Assembly (NCBI GenBank): GCA_003667245.1
Contig: RCNN01000172.1
Location: 1 to 64,000, forward strand
Length of the DNA stretch: 64,000 bases
From: Heterostelium multicystogenum
Lineage: Eukaryota > Evosea > Eumycetozoa > Acytosteliales > Acytosteliaceae
Reading direction: 5' to 3'
Shown here: positions 22,573 through 35,485 of the stretch, piece by piece
How positions within the stretch are numbered: the stretch's first letter is position 1
How the letters are laid out: every line of letters begins with the position of its first letter
The notes under the pieces: model-generated
What the model saw: only the letters and a program-made list of their open reading frames with translations
What the model was told of the DNA's origin: nothing
The model's database searches: none
Translations under genes and position numbers: made by a program

Positions 22573-23813
22573 ATGTTGAAGAACTTTGTATATTTATTAG
22601 GTGATGGAATCAGATCAACTGGTAAAGCTTTGGATAAGCTCGGTTGCTCCATGCAAGGAAACTATGCATACGTCGAAAAATGTAATATCATTATCAATCA
22701 ATCAATCAATCAAATAAACAAACAAACAAATCAGTTAGTCAGTCAGTCAATATACCTATCAGCAACATAATAGATGATGATCGATCAACAACACAACATA
22801 TAGCTCAACAGAATCGTATAGCAATGAAGTGATTACTCACTGATATGGTATTAAATTGTGACCATCGCCAAAAGGAATATAAATCAATTGATAATGATTC
22901 ACTGCACTAAGATATTTTACAACGAATGCTGATTGTCCAATCGATAAAATACAGCTTACTTTACTCAGATTTATACAAAAACAATCGATAAATGTAGATG
23001 TTGGAGTTAACTTAATATTTTACAGATCATAGATCATCTCATGATTATCAACCACAACTAAAACAAATTACAATCAACCACTAGCATCCCTCTTTCACTG
23101 TAAAAGAGAGGTCACATAGATAATTATAATGATCAAGTTTTACTAATATCATTACTTTTGAACATATGCAGTGAACAGACACAGCAGAATCATGCCATTG
23201 CGTGGTAAGATTGCTTTTTTGGGAAGAAACTCATTCGTTGCACCAAACTCAAGTGTTATTGGAGATGTTCAAATTGGAAATCAAGCATCAATCTGGTACA
23301 ACACTGTATTGCGTGGTGACGTCAACTCAATCGTCATTGGAGATGAGTCTGTCATCAGCGACCGTACCGTTGTCCACTGCAGCAGTGGAAACGGTCCAAA
23401 GGGTGCTCAACCAACCATCGTTGGTAATCGTGTATACGTTGGTCCAGGTTTCAATTGTCCACGCCTGCAAGATCGAAGACGACGCCTACATCGGTGCCGG
23501 TTCCATCGTCTACGATGGTGCCGTCGTCGAGTCTGGTGCCCACTTGGAAGCCGGTTCCTTGGTCACCGCTGGAAAGCGTGTTCCATCTGGACAACTCTGG
23601 GCTGGTAGTCCCGCTAAGTTTGTACGTGACGTAACCGCTGCCGACAAAGAGAAGCACCAATTGGCCATCAGCGACAACTCCACCCTCTCTGCCGAGCACG
23701 AGGTACAGACTTCAAAATCCGCCAAACAACAACACATAGATCAATTAGAGAATTTCGCACAACGTCGTGAACGTCCAGAGAACATCCTTAACCCAGCAAC
23801 TGCTCACAACTAA
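22573..23813 (+). CDS. Gamma-carbonic-anhydrase-like protein (complex I gamma-CA type)
   Basis: A left-handed beta-helix hexapeptide protein. Homologues form the gamma-CA domain of mitochondrial complex I in plants, algae and amoebae. Exon 1 (22573-22681) encodes MLKNFVYLLGDGIRSTGKAL. A 490-nt intron (22682-23171) joins in phase to LNRHSRIMPLRGKIAFLG. Hexapeptide rungs follow: SSVIGDVQIGNQASIWYNTVL, then RGDVNSIVIGD and IVGNRVYVGPG. One extra T at 23449-23451 breaks the frame just before SIVHACKIEDDAYIGAGSIV. Of the three usual zinc His positions, TVVH and IVHAC remain, but the one in the VGH motif is Pro (VGPG). Enzyme activity is therefore doubtful. Length about 249 residues, normal for the family. 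Confidence 0.88.
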
Positions 23814-24535
23814 AATGATAAATCAATACTATCTATCTTATTATAACAACATATCGAATACAATTTTTCAAAAGAGCATCCTATCAATCACATCACAAAC
23901 ACATCACAGTCACAAAAACACAATCATCATTATAAATTCAGTAATATAGTAATTTAATAATAATTATGTTATTTGTTCGAAAAAAATTCAAATAACATTA
24001 ATTATATAATATAAATAAATTAAAAAAAATTAAAAAAAAAACATTAAAGGCTCTCTATTTTTCCAAATAGGTATAATATTATGATCGTTGCCTACATATG
24101 GAATATGATCAGTACACTTAAATATATATGGTAATTTGATTATATATCTGTTTACAGACAGGACCACACAACACACCAGAACTTCAATAAATCTGGTGGG
24201 CTGTGCCACACTATTTTGTTTTGTTTTTTTTTACAAGCGTAGATCACCACTGAAAAATGAAAAACTAAAAAAATTTGAGTTCATACCCTTCTCAGTTATC
24301 TTTTTTTTTATTTTTTTCAGCTGATTTGATTAATATACCCTTCCCATTGTTAATTCATATTCTTCTCTTTCTTTTTAGAAAATTTTAATTTATTTTTTTT
24401 TTCGAATTTTATTATTATCTAGCTAGTAGTACTTGCAGCACTGTAGATAGATAGATAAAGAGATAGACAGAGCAGAGAGACAGATCGATTAGTCATACAT
24501 AGATTTTGTAAAATAGTAAAAGGAATAGAAAAACA
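23814..24535. other. Intergenic region
   Basis: About 0.7 kb between the gamma-CA-like gene and MECR, with T-rich and A-rich runs. No gene is visible. Confidence 0.45.
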
Positions 24536-26252
24536 ATGTTGTCACAGATCGTCAATTCATCACTTTTGAGAAGCGCCTCTGGATTCGTACGTCCATACGC
24601 ATCTGCAACTGTCATCAAATACTCCAACTTCGGTCGTCCAGAAGAAGTATTGAAGTAGGTTATAGAAAGCACAGCACTGCATCGATCAGCTTTGAACATA
24701 TCATTTGACGATTATCATATGACATGTCCAATTGAGCCATGATATTTTGTCATGTTACGATCATTCAACTATCTCAATCAACAACAACAACAACAACAAC
24801 ACCAACAACAGTAGGATATGATAAGAAATGAATGATATGATAAGATATGATATCTTAAGCATGGTAGTCAATTACAACAACATCTTCACAACACCTCAAC
24901 ATCGACAACTTCCTAATCAATATGATACAAGAACAACCTATGACAAATATGAAGAGGATTATTATGATGTTTATTAAAATAGACCTATTCAATATAAAGT
25001 AGCAGAAGATTGATATCAATGGGTTTTGCTATGATAACAACTTACAATAATATGACAACATAGCTACAATAACTAGATCAGTAATCAATGAACGAATTCT
25101 TCGACGAATGAGATTTATATATGACACTTCGATAGTGATCTTTGATCACTACCATCATTATCAACATTGTTATGATATGATTATCATTTCATTCATGATC
25201 ATGCCACATAATCAATATTATATAGATCTAGCCAGTGTTTCAATCAAAGAATGATGATAGATAAATTAACCATAACTCTCTTGTTTTCTTTAGGGTCGAA
25301 AAAGATAATGTTCCAGATAATGTTGGATCATCAGATGTTTTGGTAGAGATGATTCACGCACCAATTCACCCAGTTGATATTAATTTGGCAGAGGGTACCT
25401 ATGGTATTCGTCCAAAGTTACCATCAGTTGCCGGTACTGAGGGTGTTGGTATTGTCAAGAAGGTCGGTTCATCCGTCCAAGGATTAAAGCCAAACGACTA
25501 TGTCGTCCCAGTTATCTCCTCCACCATCGCCGGTACCTGGAGAACTCAAGGTGTCTTTGGTGAGAAGCAACTCCAAAAGGTACCATCCGACATCCCAACC
25601 GAGTACCTCTCTGCTGTCTCCATCAACCCATGCACTGCCCTCCGTTTGCTCGACGACTATGTCCAACTCAAGTCTGGTGACGTCATCATCCAAAAATGCT
25701 GCCAGCTCCATGGTTGGTCTCTCAGTCATCCAAATCGCCAAGGCACGTGGAATCAAGACTATCAACGTTATCCGTCGTGGTCCAGATTATGACGACCAAG
25801 TCCAACGTCTCAAGGGACTCGGAGGTGATATTGTTGTCGATGAAGAGTACGTCCGTACCCCAGAGTTCCAACGTTTGATTTCAGACTTGCCACGTCCACG
25901 TCTTGCTTTGAACGCTGTCGGTGGAAGCAGTGCAACCGAATTAGCCCGTGTCCTCGGAGACAACGGACACTTGGTCACCTACGGTGGTATGTCCCGTCGT
26001 CCAGTCACCATCCCAACCTCACACCTCGTCTTCCGTAACATCACAGCACACGGATTCTGGTTAACCAAATGGTTAGAAACCCACAGCCAACAAGAGCGTC
26101 AAGCCATGTTTGACACTGTATTCTCACTTATCCGTAACAAGCAACTCAAATTGTGGTTGGAGAAACACAAATTCTCTGACTTCCAAGGTGCTTTGGCTCG
26201 TTCACAAGAACCAGCCAAGGGTAGAAAGATTATTTTAGACCTCCAACTTTAA
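24536..26252 (+). CDS. mecr: Mitochondrial trans-2-enoyl-CoA/ACP reductase (MECR/Etr1)
   Basis: NADPH-dependent last step of mitochondrial type II fatty acid synthesis, the route to lipoic acid. Exon 1 (24536-24654) encodes a basic, Ser-rich N-terminus (MLSQIVNSSLLRSASGFVRP) fitting a mitochondrial presequence, then the first strand. A long 639-nt intron (24655-25293) follows. Exon 2 holds the medium-chain reductase fold: HPVDINLAEGTYG (with the family's active-site Tyr in GTYG), GTEGVGIVKKVG, SINPCTALRLL, then the Rossmann segment NAASSMVGLSVIQIAK. An extra A in the run 25692-25696 breaks the frame at QN. The C-terminal GFWLTKWLE and RKIILDL are also typical. About 358 residues. Confidence 0.93.
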
Positions 26253-26866
26253 AACAATATTATCATAAATAGCTAGCAATAACAAACAAATCAAACAAAC
26301 TCAACCAAACCTATACTTATAATAATAATAATACACTTTTAAAATATAAATAATTTAATATTTAATTCTAAATATATACTACGACTACTACTACATTGTT
26401 ACGAATTAATAATAATCAGATCTGTAATTTCAAACAACTCCCCACCATGCCAAAAGGGAAAGACTTGTAAACAATTCATTCATTCATTCATTGATTGATC
26501 ATGATTAATTTGGTGGATTCTTATTAGAATACCATTGATCATTTAACTGGTAATTACTTAGTGACACTTTGCTCAAATATGCCTACGTCATTAGTCTGAC
26601 ACTTAAACTCTTTATTTGGAAATTGATTGATTAAAAGTTTCTCTGAGTCATCAAATTCAAACATTAAAAACTGTTTTGTGAACTGTGCACCCCATCCTCG
26701 ATTTGAAAATCATCAAATTAAGAATATTTATTTTAGTTTATTAAATCATCATTCATATTACTCATATTCTCTCTGTTTACTTTAAAGATAGAAGTGAAAT
26801 AACTGACGATCGATTTGTTATATAGATTGGAAATTGTTATTAAATTATCGATAATAGAAGAAGAAG
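26253..26866. other. Intergenic region
   Basis: AT-rich, with no gene. Bases 26521-26543 are identical to 27101-27123 inside the next gene's coding exon. Confidence 0.45.
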
Positions 26867-28102
26867 ATGGAGAAGTTTTCTAATTGGAGAGATGGTCCAA
26901 CTGGTATTGCACCCTTGTTACCACCAAGAGTATGTGTCATATCTATTAGTATGTTGTTGGCAATTGGCATTCTATATACTAATATCAATGCTATTGTTGT
27001 TGATTGATCGATTTGATTTAGAATGCACAACCTGAAGGATCATTTGTTTCAAATATTTTGGGAAATATTATCTATTTCCTACTTGCTCCACTGCTATGTA
27101 TTATTAGAATACCATTGATCATTGTATTCACCTTGCTATTAGTACTATTTGATTATATATTTAAGAATGTATGTATAGCAGCATTGGATGATGTTGATGT
27201 GATTGAGGCAACAATTAACCAAGGTTTCATTTGATTTGATATTGGATTGACAGACACCATTTGGTGTTGTAGGTAGAGTTCTAAATAGAACTTTTGCTAT
27301 TGCTTTTGGACGTTCTATATTGTTTTTGTTTGGATTCACATATATCGATGAAGGTGTCGAATCATTGACCAGATCAAAGCCACGTCAGGGAAGTTTCAAC
27401 TCGGTGATGCTCGATGACATCATCATTTCAAACCATACTTCATACATTGATATTATTTATTTGGTCTATCGATACTCACCTATGTTTGCAGTGCCACCAA
27501 ATGATCGAGAAGGTGTAGTTGAGGGACGTCTAATCCCACTGTCACTCGCTGCTGCACTCAAGAACGCAATGTTCTCACCGGTGCAGCTATACACTGATTC
27601 CATCCCAACCGAGGAGTTGCTCGCTCGTATAAACAACAGCTGGGTCGGTCCACTCGTCGTTTTTCCAGAGGGTACCACTTCCAATGGACTTGGACTTCTC
27701 CGGCCATCGCAAGTGTTTTTGGATGCTGCCTCAATAAGTGTCGACCACTTCCACGTGATTGGTATCACCTATCCAATAAGAACAAGCGCTTCACCTTCAT
27801 TCACTGTTGGATCACTCCCACTCCATATCATTAAGATTTGCGCAACCTGGAGACACGAAATCATCATCAACTACGTCAGTCGCAACTGTATTCCAACACT
27901 CCCCCTCGATGGATCATCACAGCAATCAGTTGACACTCAAGACGTCATTGAATGGTTTGACGCAGTCTTCAAGGCATTGTCAAGCGTGACCAATTGCAGA
28001 CGTACCAACATCACAGCTCACCAGAAGCTCTCATTCGTTGCCTATTGGCGTGGATACAAAGTTAAATATGACAAGTCTGATGTTGATAAGAAACATAAAT
28101 AA
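26867..28102 (+). CDS. Lysophospholipid acyltransferase (PlsC/LPLAT family)
   Basis: A membrane enzyme that transfers a fatty acyl group from acyl-CoA to a lysophospholipid. Three in-phase exons: 26867-26929 (21 codons), 27022-27168 (49 codons) and 27254-28102. Exon 2 encodes a strong membrane segment (IIYFLLAPLLCIIRIPLIIV). Exon 3 has a further hydrophobic helix (RSILFLFGFTYI), then block I SNHTSYIDIIYL (HX4D catalytic dyad) and block III VFPEGTTSNG, followed by IGITYPIRTS. There are no frame breaks. It is about 350 residues and most like the AUP1/LOA1/LPEAT side of the family. The exact lysolipid is not predictable. Confidence 0.85.
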
Positions 28103-28167
28103 AACAATAAACCTAATTAATCAAGAAATAGTCAATTCTCAGCTTCGATCATACATTTTCAATCGAA

Positions 28168-28963
28168 ATGAACACCCAACCAATCAATCAATCAATCAAT
28201 CAACAATCTAAAATAGCTCACGCTACCATGAGTGAGGTGAAGAAGAAGAAAGGAGCTGGAAATATACTGAAGAAAGATATCAACCTAGGTAGATGTCGTT
28301 CTTTGGTTGTGGTTAGTTTAGTGGAGGTGGAGTGGTTGTAGACATATTGAGAGAGAGTGTGTGGTTTAGAATAGTTGGTTGAGGTGAGTGTTGATTAATG
28401 TGTTTAATGTGTTTTATGTGTTGTGTAGGTGTGTGTTGCCAAGGAATGAGGGAAGCGAATTCATTCCTTTTTGGGTAGTGTAGTGGTGTAATGATTGGAT
28501 AAATCTCATTGAAATCAATCAATGACAAAGGAAAAACAACAATCATATCAATAAATGAGTTGCTGGTAGTGTTAATGAATGGCTCCTTTTTATTGGCAAC
28601 AACATCATCAACATCACCAGCCAACCTAATATAGAGTTTAAAATTACAACAAAATAAAACCAAAAGAGGTATATCATTAAATTCGGTTTTGATTGAAATA
28701 CATTTGTTTTATTTATTTTAGTTTAGTTTAACTTAGTTAAGTTTTGTCCAGTCTAATCCAATCCAATCCAGTCCAGTCCAGTCTAGTTTGTATTGATTAA
28801 CACCAACCACAAAAACAAATAGATTTTCATCATTTCGAAATATTATTAAACAACACAAATATTATTAATTCATCACTCAATCAAACCAATAATAATAATA
28901 ATATTTTGCAATCAACGATAATGATAATAATATTTAGGTCTGTTCTATGCAGCTGCTGATTGA
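28168..28963 (+). CDS. Possible 28- to 48-residue protein with a long intron
   Basis: Exon 1 (28168-28288) encodes an Asn/Gln stretch, then MSEVKKKKGAGNILKKDINL. A GTAGAT donor and a TATTTAG acceptor at 28937 remove 649 nt and join in phase to GLFYAAAD and a stop. The start may be ATG 28168 or ATG 28228; the latter looks more protein-like. It resembles the neighbouring genes in having a short first exon and a long first intron. No family is recognised. The splice acceptor is ambiguous, as a second AG lies 15 bases on. Confidence 0.35.
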
Positions 28964-30433
28964 TAAACAATAAACACAAAACAATACAATACATACATAT
29001 TTGATTATATTACAATAACCAAATCAATAGAAAGAGAACTTCTAAACTTTTAAAATAATCAAATATTTTAGTTATAGATTCAAGTTAGGTTACACTTGAT
29101 TTAGTTTATTAGATTTTATTCTTTAGAACGATCTTAATTTATAACAATAAAATAGAAATAGTAATAACAATTATAATAGTAATAATAATAGAAATCAATT
29201 ATATATATAGTTCAAGAAAAGTACTATGAAGATGTGAGTAATTTCATTCTAATTAAATATATGCAAAAGCAACAGAAAACAACTACAATCATATAATGAT
29301 TTTGATTAGTGGAATTGATTACTTTTTCATTAATTAATTAAAAACTTTGTCATTTTGTTGTTTGTAAAAAAAATAAATTTTGATGGTTGTCAAATATCGT
29401 TTGTAAGGTTTTGTTGTGAACATTATCACCTCCTTCACCATCACCGTTGTTGCTACTGTTTACCTTTGTACTACTATTATTATTGAACATTAAAAATAAG
29501 TAGAGGTTGGTTGTAGATATAAAAGTGAAATTCAAGTATCTACTTAATAGGTGATAATAGATAGAGAGTGGTCCTATCAAAACTAATTAGATCATAAGAT
29601 AGATTGAATGACAGGTAGGTCAGCATCATCTTTCACTCCGGTCCCATTTATTCAGTTTTTTTGCAAACAAAACCAACAACAAAAGCAAATCAGCATCATT
29701 TTGAAAGCAAAAATTAAAAAACAAAAACCAAAAAAAAAAAACAAAACAAACAAAACAGAGTTGAACAATTTAAATTGCAGGACCAAAAAACCAACCAACA
29801 AAATCAAATAATAATCGAAAGGTCTAATTAGATATACATCATCATCCATTCAAATAATAGAAAGTTTTTACTTTAAAATTTATCATTTTCTTTTGCTTAT
29901 GTATGATCTTCTATAACAACAACATCAACAACAACAACAATAGCAGCATCAGCAACAACATCAACAACAGTGCGCCAATCATATCAATCAATCTTAGTTG
30001 CTTTTGCAAGATAAATTTAAATATAAACTATAAATAACTTTAGAAACAGAAGCAGTACTGTTTGGTATTGGTGGTGGTTGTGGATTATCTAGCAGTTTAG
30101 AAGAAAATAATAATATAACTAATTATCATATCATCTTATCACTTAATTATTATTAGTATTATTATTATTAGAATCGATTTATATTTTTAGATATTCGTTA
30201 GATAGTTAGATATTTTAGATATACATACATATACATACATATACATATACTTATAGATATAGATATAGGAAGGAGAATAGATTTAGTTTAATATAATAGA
30301 TATAGATATAGATATATAGGATAGAGTATAATAGATAGCTATTGTAGAGAGAGGAATAGTTAGTACAGCAGCAAGATAAGGTTGAAGTAGGTGTCGTCGA
30401 CGACTAACTCACCTTGGTAGTAGAACATACAAC
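28964..30433. other. AT-rich intergenic region
   Basis: About 1.5 kb of low-complexity DNA with A runs, CAACAA-type triplets and ATACATACAT/GATATA repeats close to the next start. No gene is supported. Confidence 0.5.
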
Positions 30434-33400
30434 ATGATGACCCCAAACAATAGGAGATATGTTAATCATATCATTCGAAATGTTGTACAGCAAAATAGTA
30501 TTCCCGATGGCACTATGCCATCACCAGAGGCACAGTTCAATCTTACGAAATACTTTGACGATCCAAATAATGTAGATTTAGGTATGTATTTTGATGGATA
30601 GATGGATAGATTGATAGATAGATGTCGATTCTTTTTGTTAGAAATCGATCATGATCATGATAAGGAATATGATTATTGATTCAGTATTGCACTAGTTTAT
30701 ATAAACATGATGGAAAGAGTTAGAAGTGAAAGATCGCATTATGAACCAGTGTTGTCGAGAATATTAAAGTTGATCAAGAATAATATATCGCTGCATCCAC
30801 CTAGTCTGCATATTCTCTTGGACTTGGACGCATTTTGTGTTGGTACAGCGCCAAACTCAAGTCCGATACTCCAAAAGAGTATTGCCTACATCAGAGCATT
30901 GATCGCCAATCAAATCAAGCAGCATCCACAATATTTGGACAATGGCACAAATATATTGATTTCATCGTCTTCATCAGTCTCCTCGGTGTCTTCACACCAC
31001 TCTTCTTCATCGGTGACCTCCTCTACCCTTGTCAAGTCTTCGCCACTTGCCAACAATGGAATCACCTCCAGCAACGGAAGCAACAGCGGTGCTGCACCTT
31101 CGACACTATCCACATCGAACCCATCAACCACTGGTCAACACCCGCATCAGCCATATCAGCATCACCATCAGTCGAATAGTACTGGAGCAATTGGCAATAC
31201 TGGAGACCGACGCTCCAGCATTGGCATCGTCAGAACAAGAAGCCAGTCAGCGTCTACTTATATTTCGCCACGTGAAGATACTGCACCACCTACTTTGGCA
31301 CAACAACAGCAGCAACTACAGAGATCATCACTCGATTTGGGCAACATTAATGTGCTGTCAACTTCCAACAACTCCTCAGGCGGAGGTACAGCAGTCTCCT
31401 CCTCAACCTCAACATCTTCATCACCACAATCGTTTAACGACTCACCGATTCGCAACTCACTGTTGAATCATTCTTCAGCGGCATCAGCATCTACACCACT
31501 CTCCCCATCACTCATGTCAAATATTACCCCATTCACAGACGGCAGCACCAGCAGCAATCTTCCAGGCACATCATCAAACACCATTTCAAACTCAATTTCT
31601 AGTGGAAACATATCATCAACACTAAGAGACAGTACTAACAATGGAATACTATCATCATCGTCAAGCAGCAACATGACAATCTCACCAACACTCTCAAGAA
31701 GATTGGCCTGTCAGGAGGATGGATATATTAATGATCTGATGGGTTTGAAGTGTTGTCCATCTAAATCAATTTCTAAGAATACGAGTAGGTTATCAATCTC
31801 ATCGATATCAATGCACCGCAGCAGTGTTACTTACAATCCATCCAATTCTAGAAATACACAGCTTATTGACACACTCACCATTTGGAGTATTGAAAGGCGA
31901 GATTAAAGGAAAAGATATATTCATTTGTCCAGACGACACAAACAACATGGATCCAATCAATATTGTACAACAAACTAAGAAAAAGTAAGAATATGACTTT
32001 ATCAAACACTACATTGCATTTAGTGGCCAACTACTAACGATTGGTCTACGTTTAGATTGGAGCGCAAAGATGCAACCATTTATACAATCAGAAGAAGAAA
32101 GGCACCTGCTTTATTCCAATATAAATATTATAAAGATCAAGAGCCATTGAAGATCACTGAGACTGAAAAGCAAGAAGTTATCAAAGTTATCAATAATCCA
32201 GCGACCCCGCAAGATCGTTCCATAGCAACCAAAATATTTATTAAAGTAGGCTAGAGCGACTAGGGACTGAGATGGCTAGGCGATTTACTTACTAATTTTT
32301 ACTCTCCAGATTTTATTAGATATCTTATTGTAAGCATGGAGTGGAAGGAGAAAAGCTGATTCAAAACTATTTCAACAGTATTATTTCCAGTCCTCATCGT
32401 GATGCACGCTCACATCTCTTCAATATCATCTTTAATTTGAGCATTCATATCAATATTTATTCAGAGCTGAAGCTGGACGATGGATCACAGGGCATCATTG
32501 GTGACCTTCAGGAGTCGGTATTCTCATTGCTGCGCGAAGTTCTGCTCTATTGCGTGAAGCACGAGCAGGACGAAAAGGTTTGGCTGGAGGCATTGAATTG
32601 TATCATATTTTTTGTTGTGGACCAAGGTGTTGTAATTCGCAGTAGACTACACTCTCTGAACTCGCAGATCATTGCTGCACTACTAAAGTATGCACATGAT
32701 ACAAGCGACCAAACAAAGAGAATGTTAATTAGAATGTTATGTAACTTTTTGTATGTATCTACAACTAGACATCAGCATTACTGACTATAGTTTAGTCATA
32801 GTTCTTTTTCATTGATACTAATACTATTATTATAACAGATATAAAGAAAGCAGTAGTAATAATTATAATTATAGTAACAATAATAATAATAGTAATGGAA
32901 ATAATAGTAGTAGTAATAATAATTATATGTATTTAAATGAAGAGGAGTTGAATAGTATTGGAGGAATTGATTTTATATTAAGATTATATACAACTGTTAG
33001 ATCCAATGAAGCAAAGAATAATTTATTTGTTATTATATTTGATTATGTATTACAATCGGCATTGAAGAGTCAAACCATTGCTGATTCTCAATTGACTCAG
33101 GTATGTTACTTGGATTAAGCCAATCAAATCGATTTGAATCAGGCTGGACTAACCTAAGGATCGCTTAATATAGGATGCACCTGTATTATTAGAACTATTT
33201 AAGAGAGCAGATGCACCACACTATTTTGTTCAATTGTTTAAATGTATACCGGAGCGTGATTTCGTCTCTGATTTCTTCTTGTTTACCTCTGCAGATTCAA
33301 AGAATCAAGAATCATCTTTCTCCTATGAGGATCTAACCATTAAGTTCTCGATGAAAATACACGAACATGCCGTTAGATACCAGAAGATCGATCAAGCCTA

Positions 33401-34489
33401 CGAGAAGTTTGTGCTGGAGGTGCAAGATAATCCTGAGAAATCAGCTGCTCTTCTTCAGGAATGGCTATTTAATGAAAATGATGAATCTCTACGTTTTCAA
33501 TGGCGCAGTAAGTGTTGATCAATATGACAACCAATCTAAAAAGCAACCTATTAATTAATTCCTTGATCTTATCTAATCACTAGAAATGGTTACATACATT
33601 GCTTAAAAAAGACTATTATCGATAAAGAACCAGCTAACTTTGCAATGAATATCTTTATACAGTTGGCATCGCATCCCAATCCAGTTCAGAGAAGAATATA
33701 TATATCATTGACTGAGAGACTACTGCTTTTGGCAAAGTATAAGCTAAAGACTGGTGAATCAAAGTCTAATGAAATCCTAGAGTTCTTCAACGAGTGTATT
33801 TTAAGATTGGTCACATTTGGTGAGAAAGAAGAGTCGAATCTAATGATGATCTCTGATATTCTATTCGATTTAATTTATAGTAGAAATGGTAAAGTATCCA
33901 ACGCTAACACTCATTCTTCACGCTGCCTTACTAACTACTCGTCATCTCATTTCCAACAAATTATTAGGAACCAAATCATTATATATTAAAGACTCACAGC
34001 AAGATACAAACTATTCATTGTTTTTAAATAATCAATTTGTCATATCTTCAAGTCTCATCAAGTTGATCAATGTTGTCATTCTACAGTATATATTCTCAAA
34101 CATTGTCAATACAGATCGATACAATGAAACTAGGATGGTGTTGCTGCACCTGCTCATCATGCGTTGCAATGATCCAGAGGAGCTTGCTAAAATTGGTGGA
34201 ATCAGTTTCTTCAAGAATCTAATGAATGATCCATGCACACCAATAGCATAGTAAGTTGATTGTTACTCTATTATACCAATTTTGTCAAACATAAGAAATC
34301 TAACCAACACCTTTCTTAGCCACTCTAGTTACTTTTTGCTCACTCAACTCGAAGCCGAAAGTCCTGAGCAGTATAGATCGATTTTACAACGACTTTTTAT
34401 CGAAAGCTAGAGAGAACAACGATGAAAACTTAATTTCTAATCCTTTCTTCCAAGTACAAGGTATCATTGAAATGACTCACAAGACCTAA
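30434..34489 (+). CDS. Large alpha-solenoid (armadillo/HEAT-like) protein with Ser/Asn-rich insert
   Basis: A multi-exon gene starting MMTPNNRRYVNHIIRNVV. Intron 1 (30582-30695) joins NNVDL to VYINMMERVRSERSHYEP without a stop. Exon 2 carries about 250 residues rich in Ser, Asn, Thr and Gln. A later intron (about 31783-31848) joins SKNTK to IHSLLTHSPFGVLKGEIKG. The rest is helical repeats in exons around 32057-32254, 32325-32784, 32838-33107, 33172-33510, 33600-33890 and 33890-34489 (EVLLYCVKHEQDEKVWLEAL, LIMRCNDPEELAKIGG). It ends SNPFFQVQGIIEMTHKT after a frame break near 34375. Total roughly 1150 residues. It is probably a scaffold. I do not recognise the family by name. Confidence 0.6.
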
Positions 34490-34932
34490 GCATAAAGCGC
34501 TTTGGAATATATTGTAAACATAAATAATATTGTATTGTAGAATCACTTTGAAAATAACCATCATAATTATAACAATAACAACAACAAATATTTTTCAAAT
34601 TTATATAAAGGTGCCCACTTAAACAACATCCATCCATCACAAAAATACCACTTAATAAAACCAAAACTTGGAGAAATGACTCCAAAACAACAACAAAAAT
34701 GAGATTTAAAACAGAATTATGGAATGATCTGATGTTTGATCAAAGGATGGGTTTTTTTTTTCTCACCTCCATACTGTACTTTGTGAAAGGACACAAAATA
34801 TCTACAGTGATTTTTTTAGTAGTTCAAGGAATTTCGATGCTTTTTAGTGTTTATTTTATCATGGCGCATCTGGAATTGTTGTTAAAAAGAAAGCTTACCC
34901 TTTCACTAACATTCATAACAAATTAATTAAAA
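34490..34932. other. Intergenic region
   Basis: Contains CAACAA-rich sequence and a 75-codon hydrophobic frame at 34699-34926 with no family signal. Probably non-coding; it is the promoter side of the small gene at 34933. Confidence 0.4.
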
Positions 34933-35253
34933 ATGGGTATATATCTATATAATAACTTAGCTTTATACATTGAAATTTGATTAGACTAATATTTATTATG
35001 TAGTATATTCTTTTGACGATTCAAGTAGCTACTCCGGCGGTGGTGGAGGAGGAGATGTAGGAACAGGTGGTAGAAAGAAAAGCCAAGCACATCGAAGAGT
35101 AAGAAGTTGAAATGTTTTCAAATGATCATAGACTAATTGAATGTTTATTATAATTTACAGCCAGGAATTGGAGTAACTCAATCAACAAATGCTTACTCAG
35201 CAGGAAACAATATTAATGGATTCCAAAGTGCTTCATATGGATTCAAACCTTAA
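34933..35253 (+). CDS. Small Gly/Ser/Asn-rich protein, 63 residues, three exons
   Basis: A four-base first exon (ATGG, 34933-34936) is followed by a 67-nt intron, exon 2 (35004-35098) and exon 3 (35161-35253). All join in phase: MVYSFDDSSSYSG, a Gly run, RKKSQAHRR, then PGIGVTQSTNAYSAG, ending YGFKP. All splice sites are canonical (GTATAT/TAG and GTAAGA/CAG). The protein is small, disordered and basic in the middle. It resembles the gene at 61902-62151, which has an intron at the same place (Arg|Pro-Gly) and ends YGFKG. I know no named family. Confidence 0.6.
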
Positions 35254-35485
35254 AATATAAATACTTCTCATTCTCCCTAGGAGCTAATATTATCGAGATC
35301 TATTAAGATTAAAGAAAATTTAACTTATAGAATTAACGATAATATTCATTAACTAAATATATGATAATAGATGTATCATTAATTGAATTACTAAATAGTG
35401 TACCTTTATTTTTTTTGTTGAAGTTGTTGCAGATAGATTGGTTTCAATAATTGTGATGGATCGATCATTGTTTCTATTTATTCTA

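Noticed and set aside
30642..30695. In-frame TGA at 30677-30679 in the solenoid gene
   Set aside because: Using the acceptor at 30694-30695 instead of 30640-30641 removes it and keeps the frame, so no stop is present in the mRNA.
34699..34926. 75-codon hydrophobic frame
   Set aside because: Could encode a membrane helix, but T-rich DNA gives this by chance. There is no signal or neighbour support.
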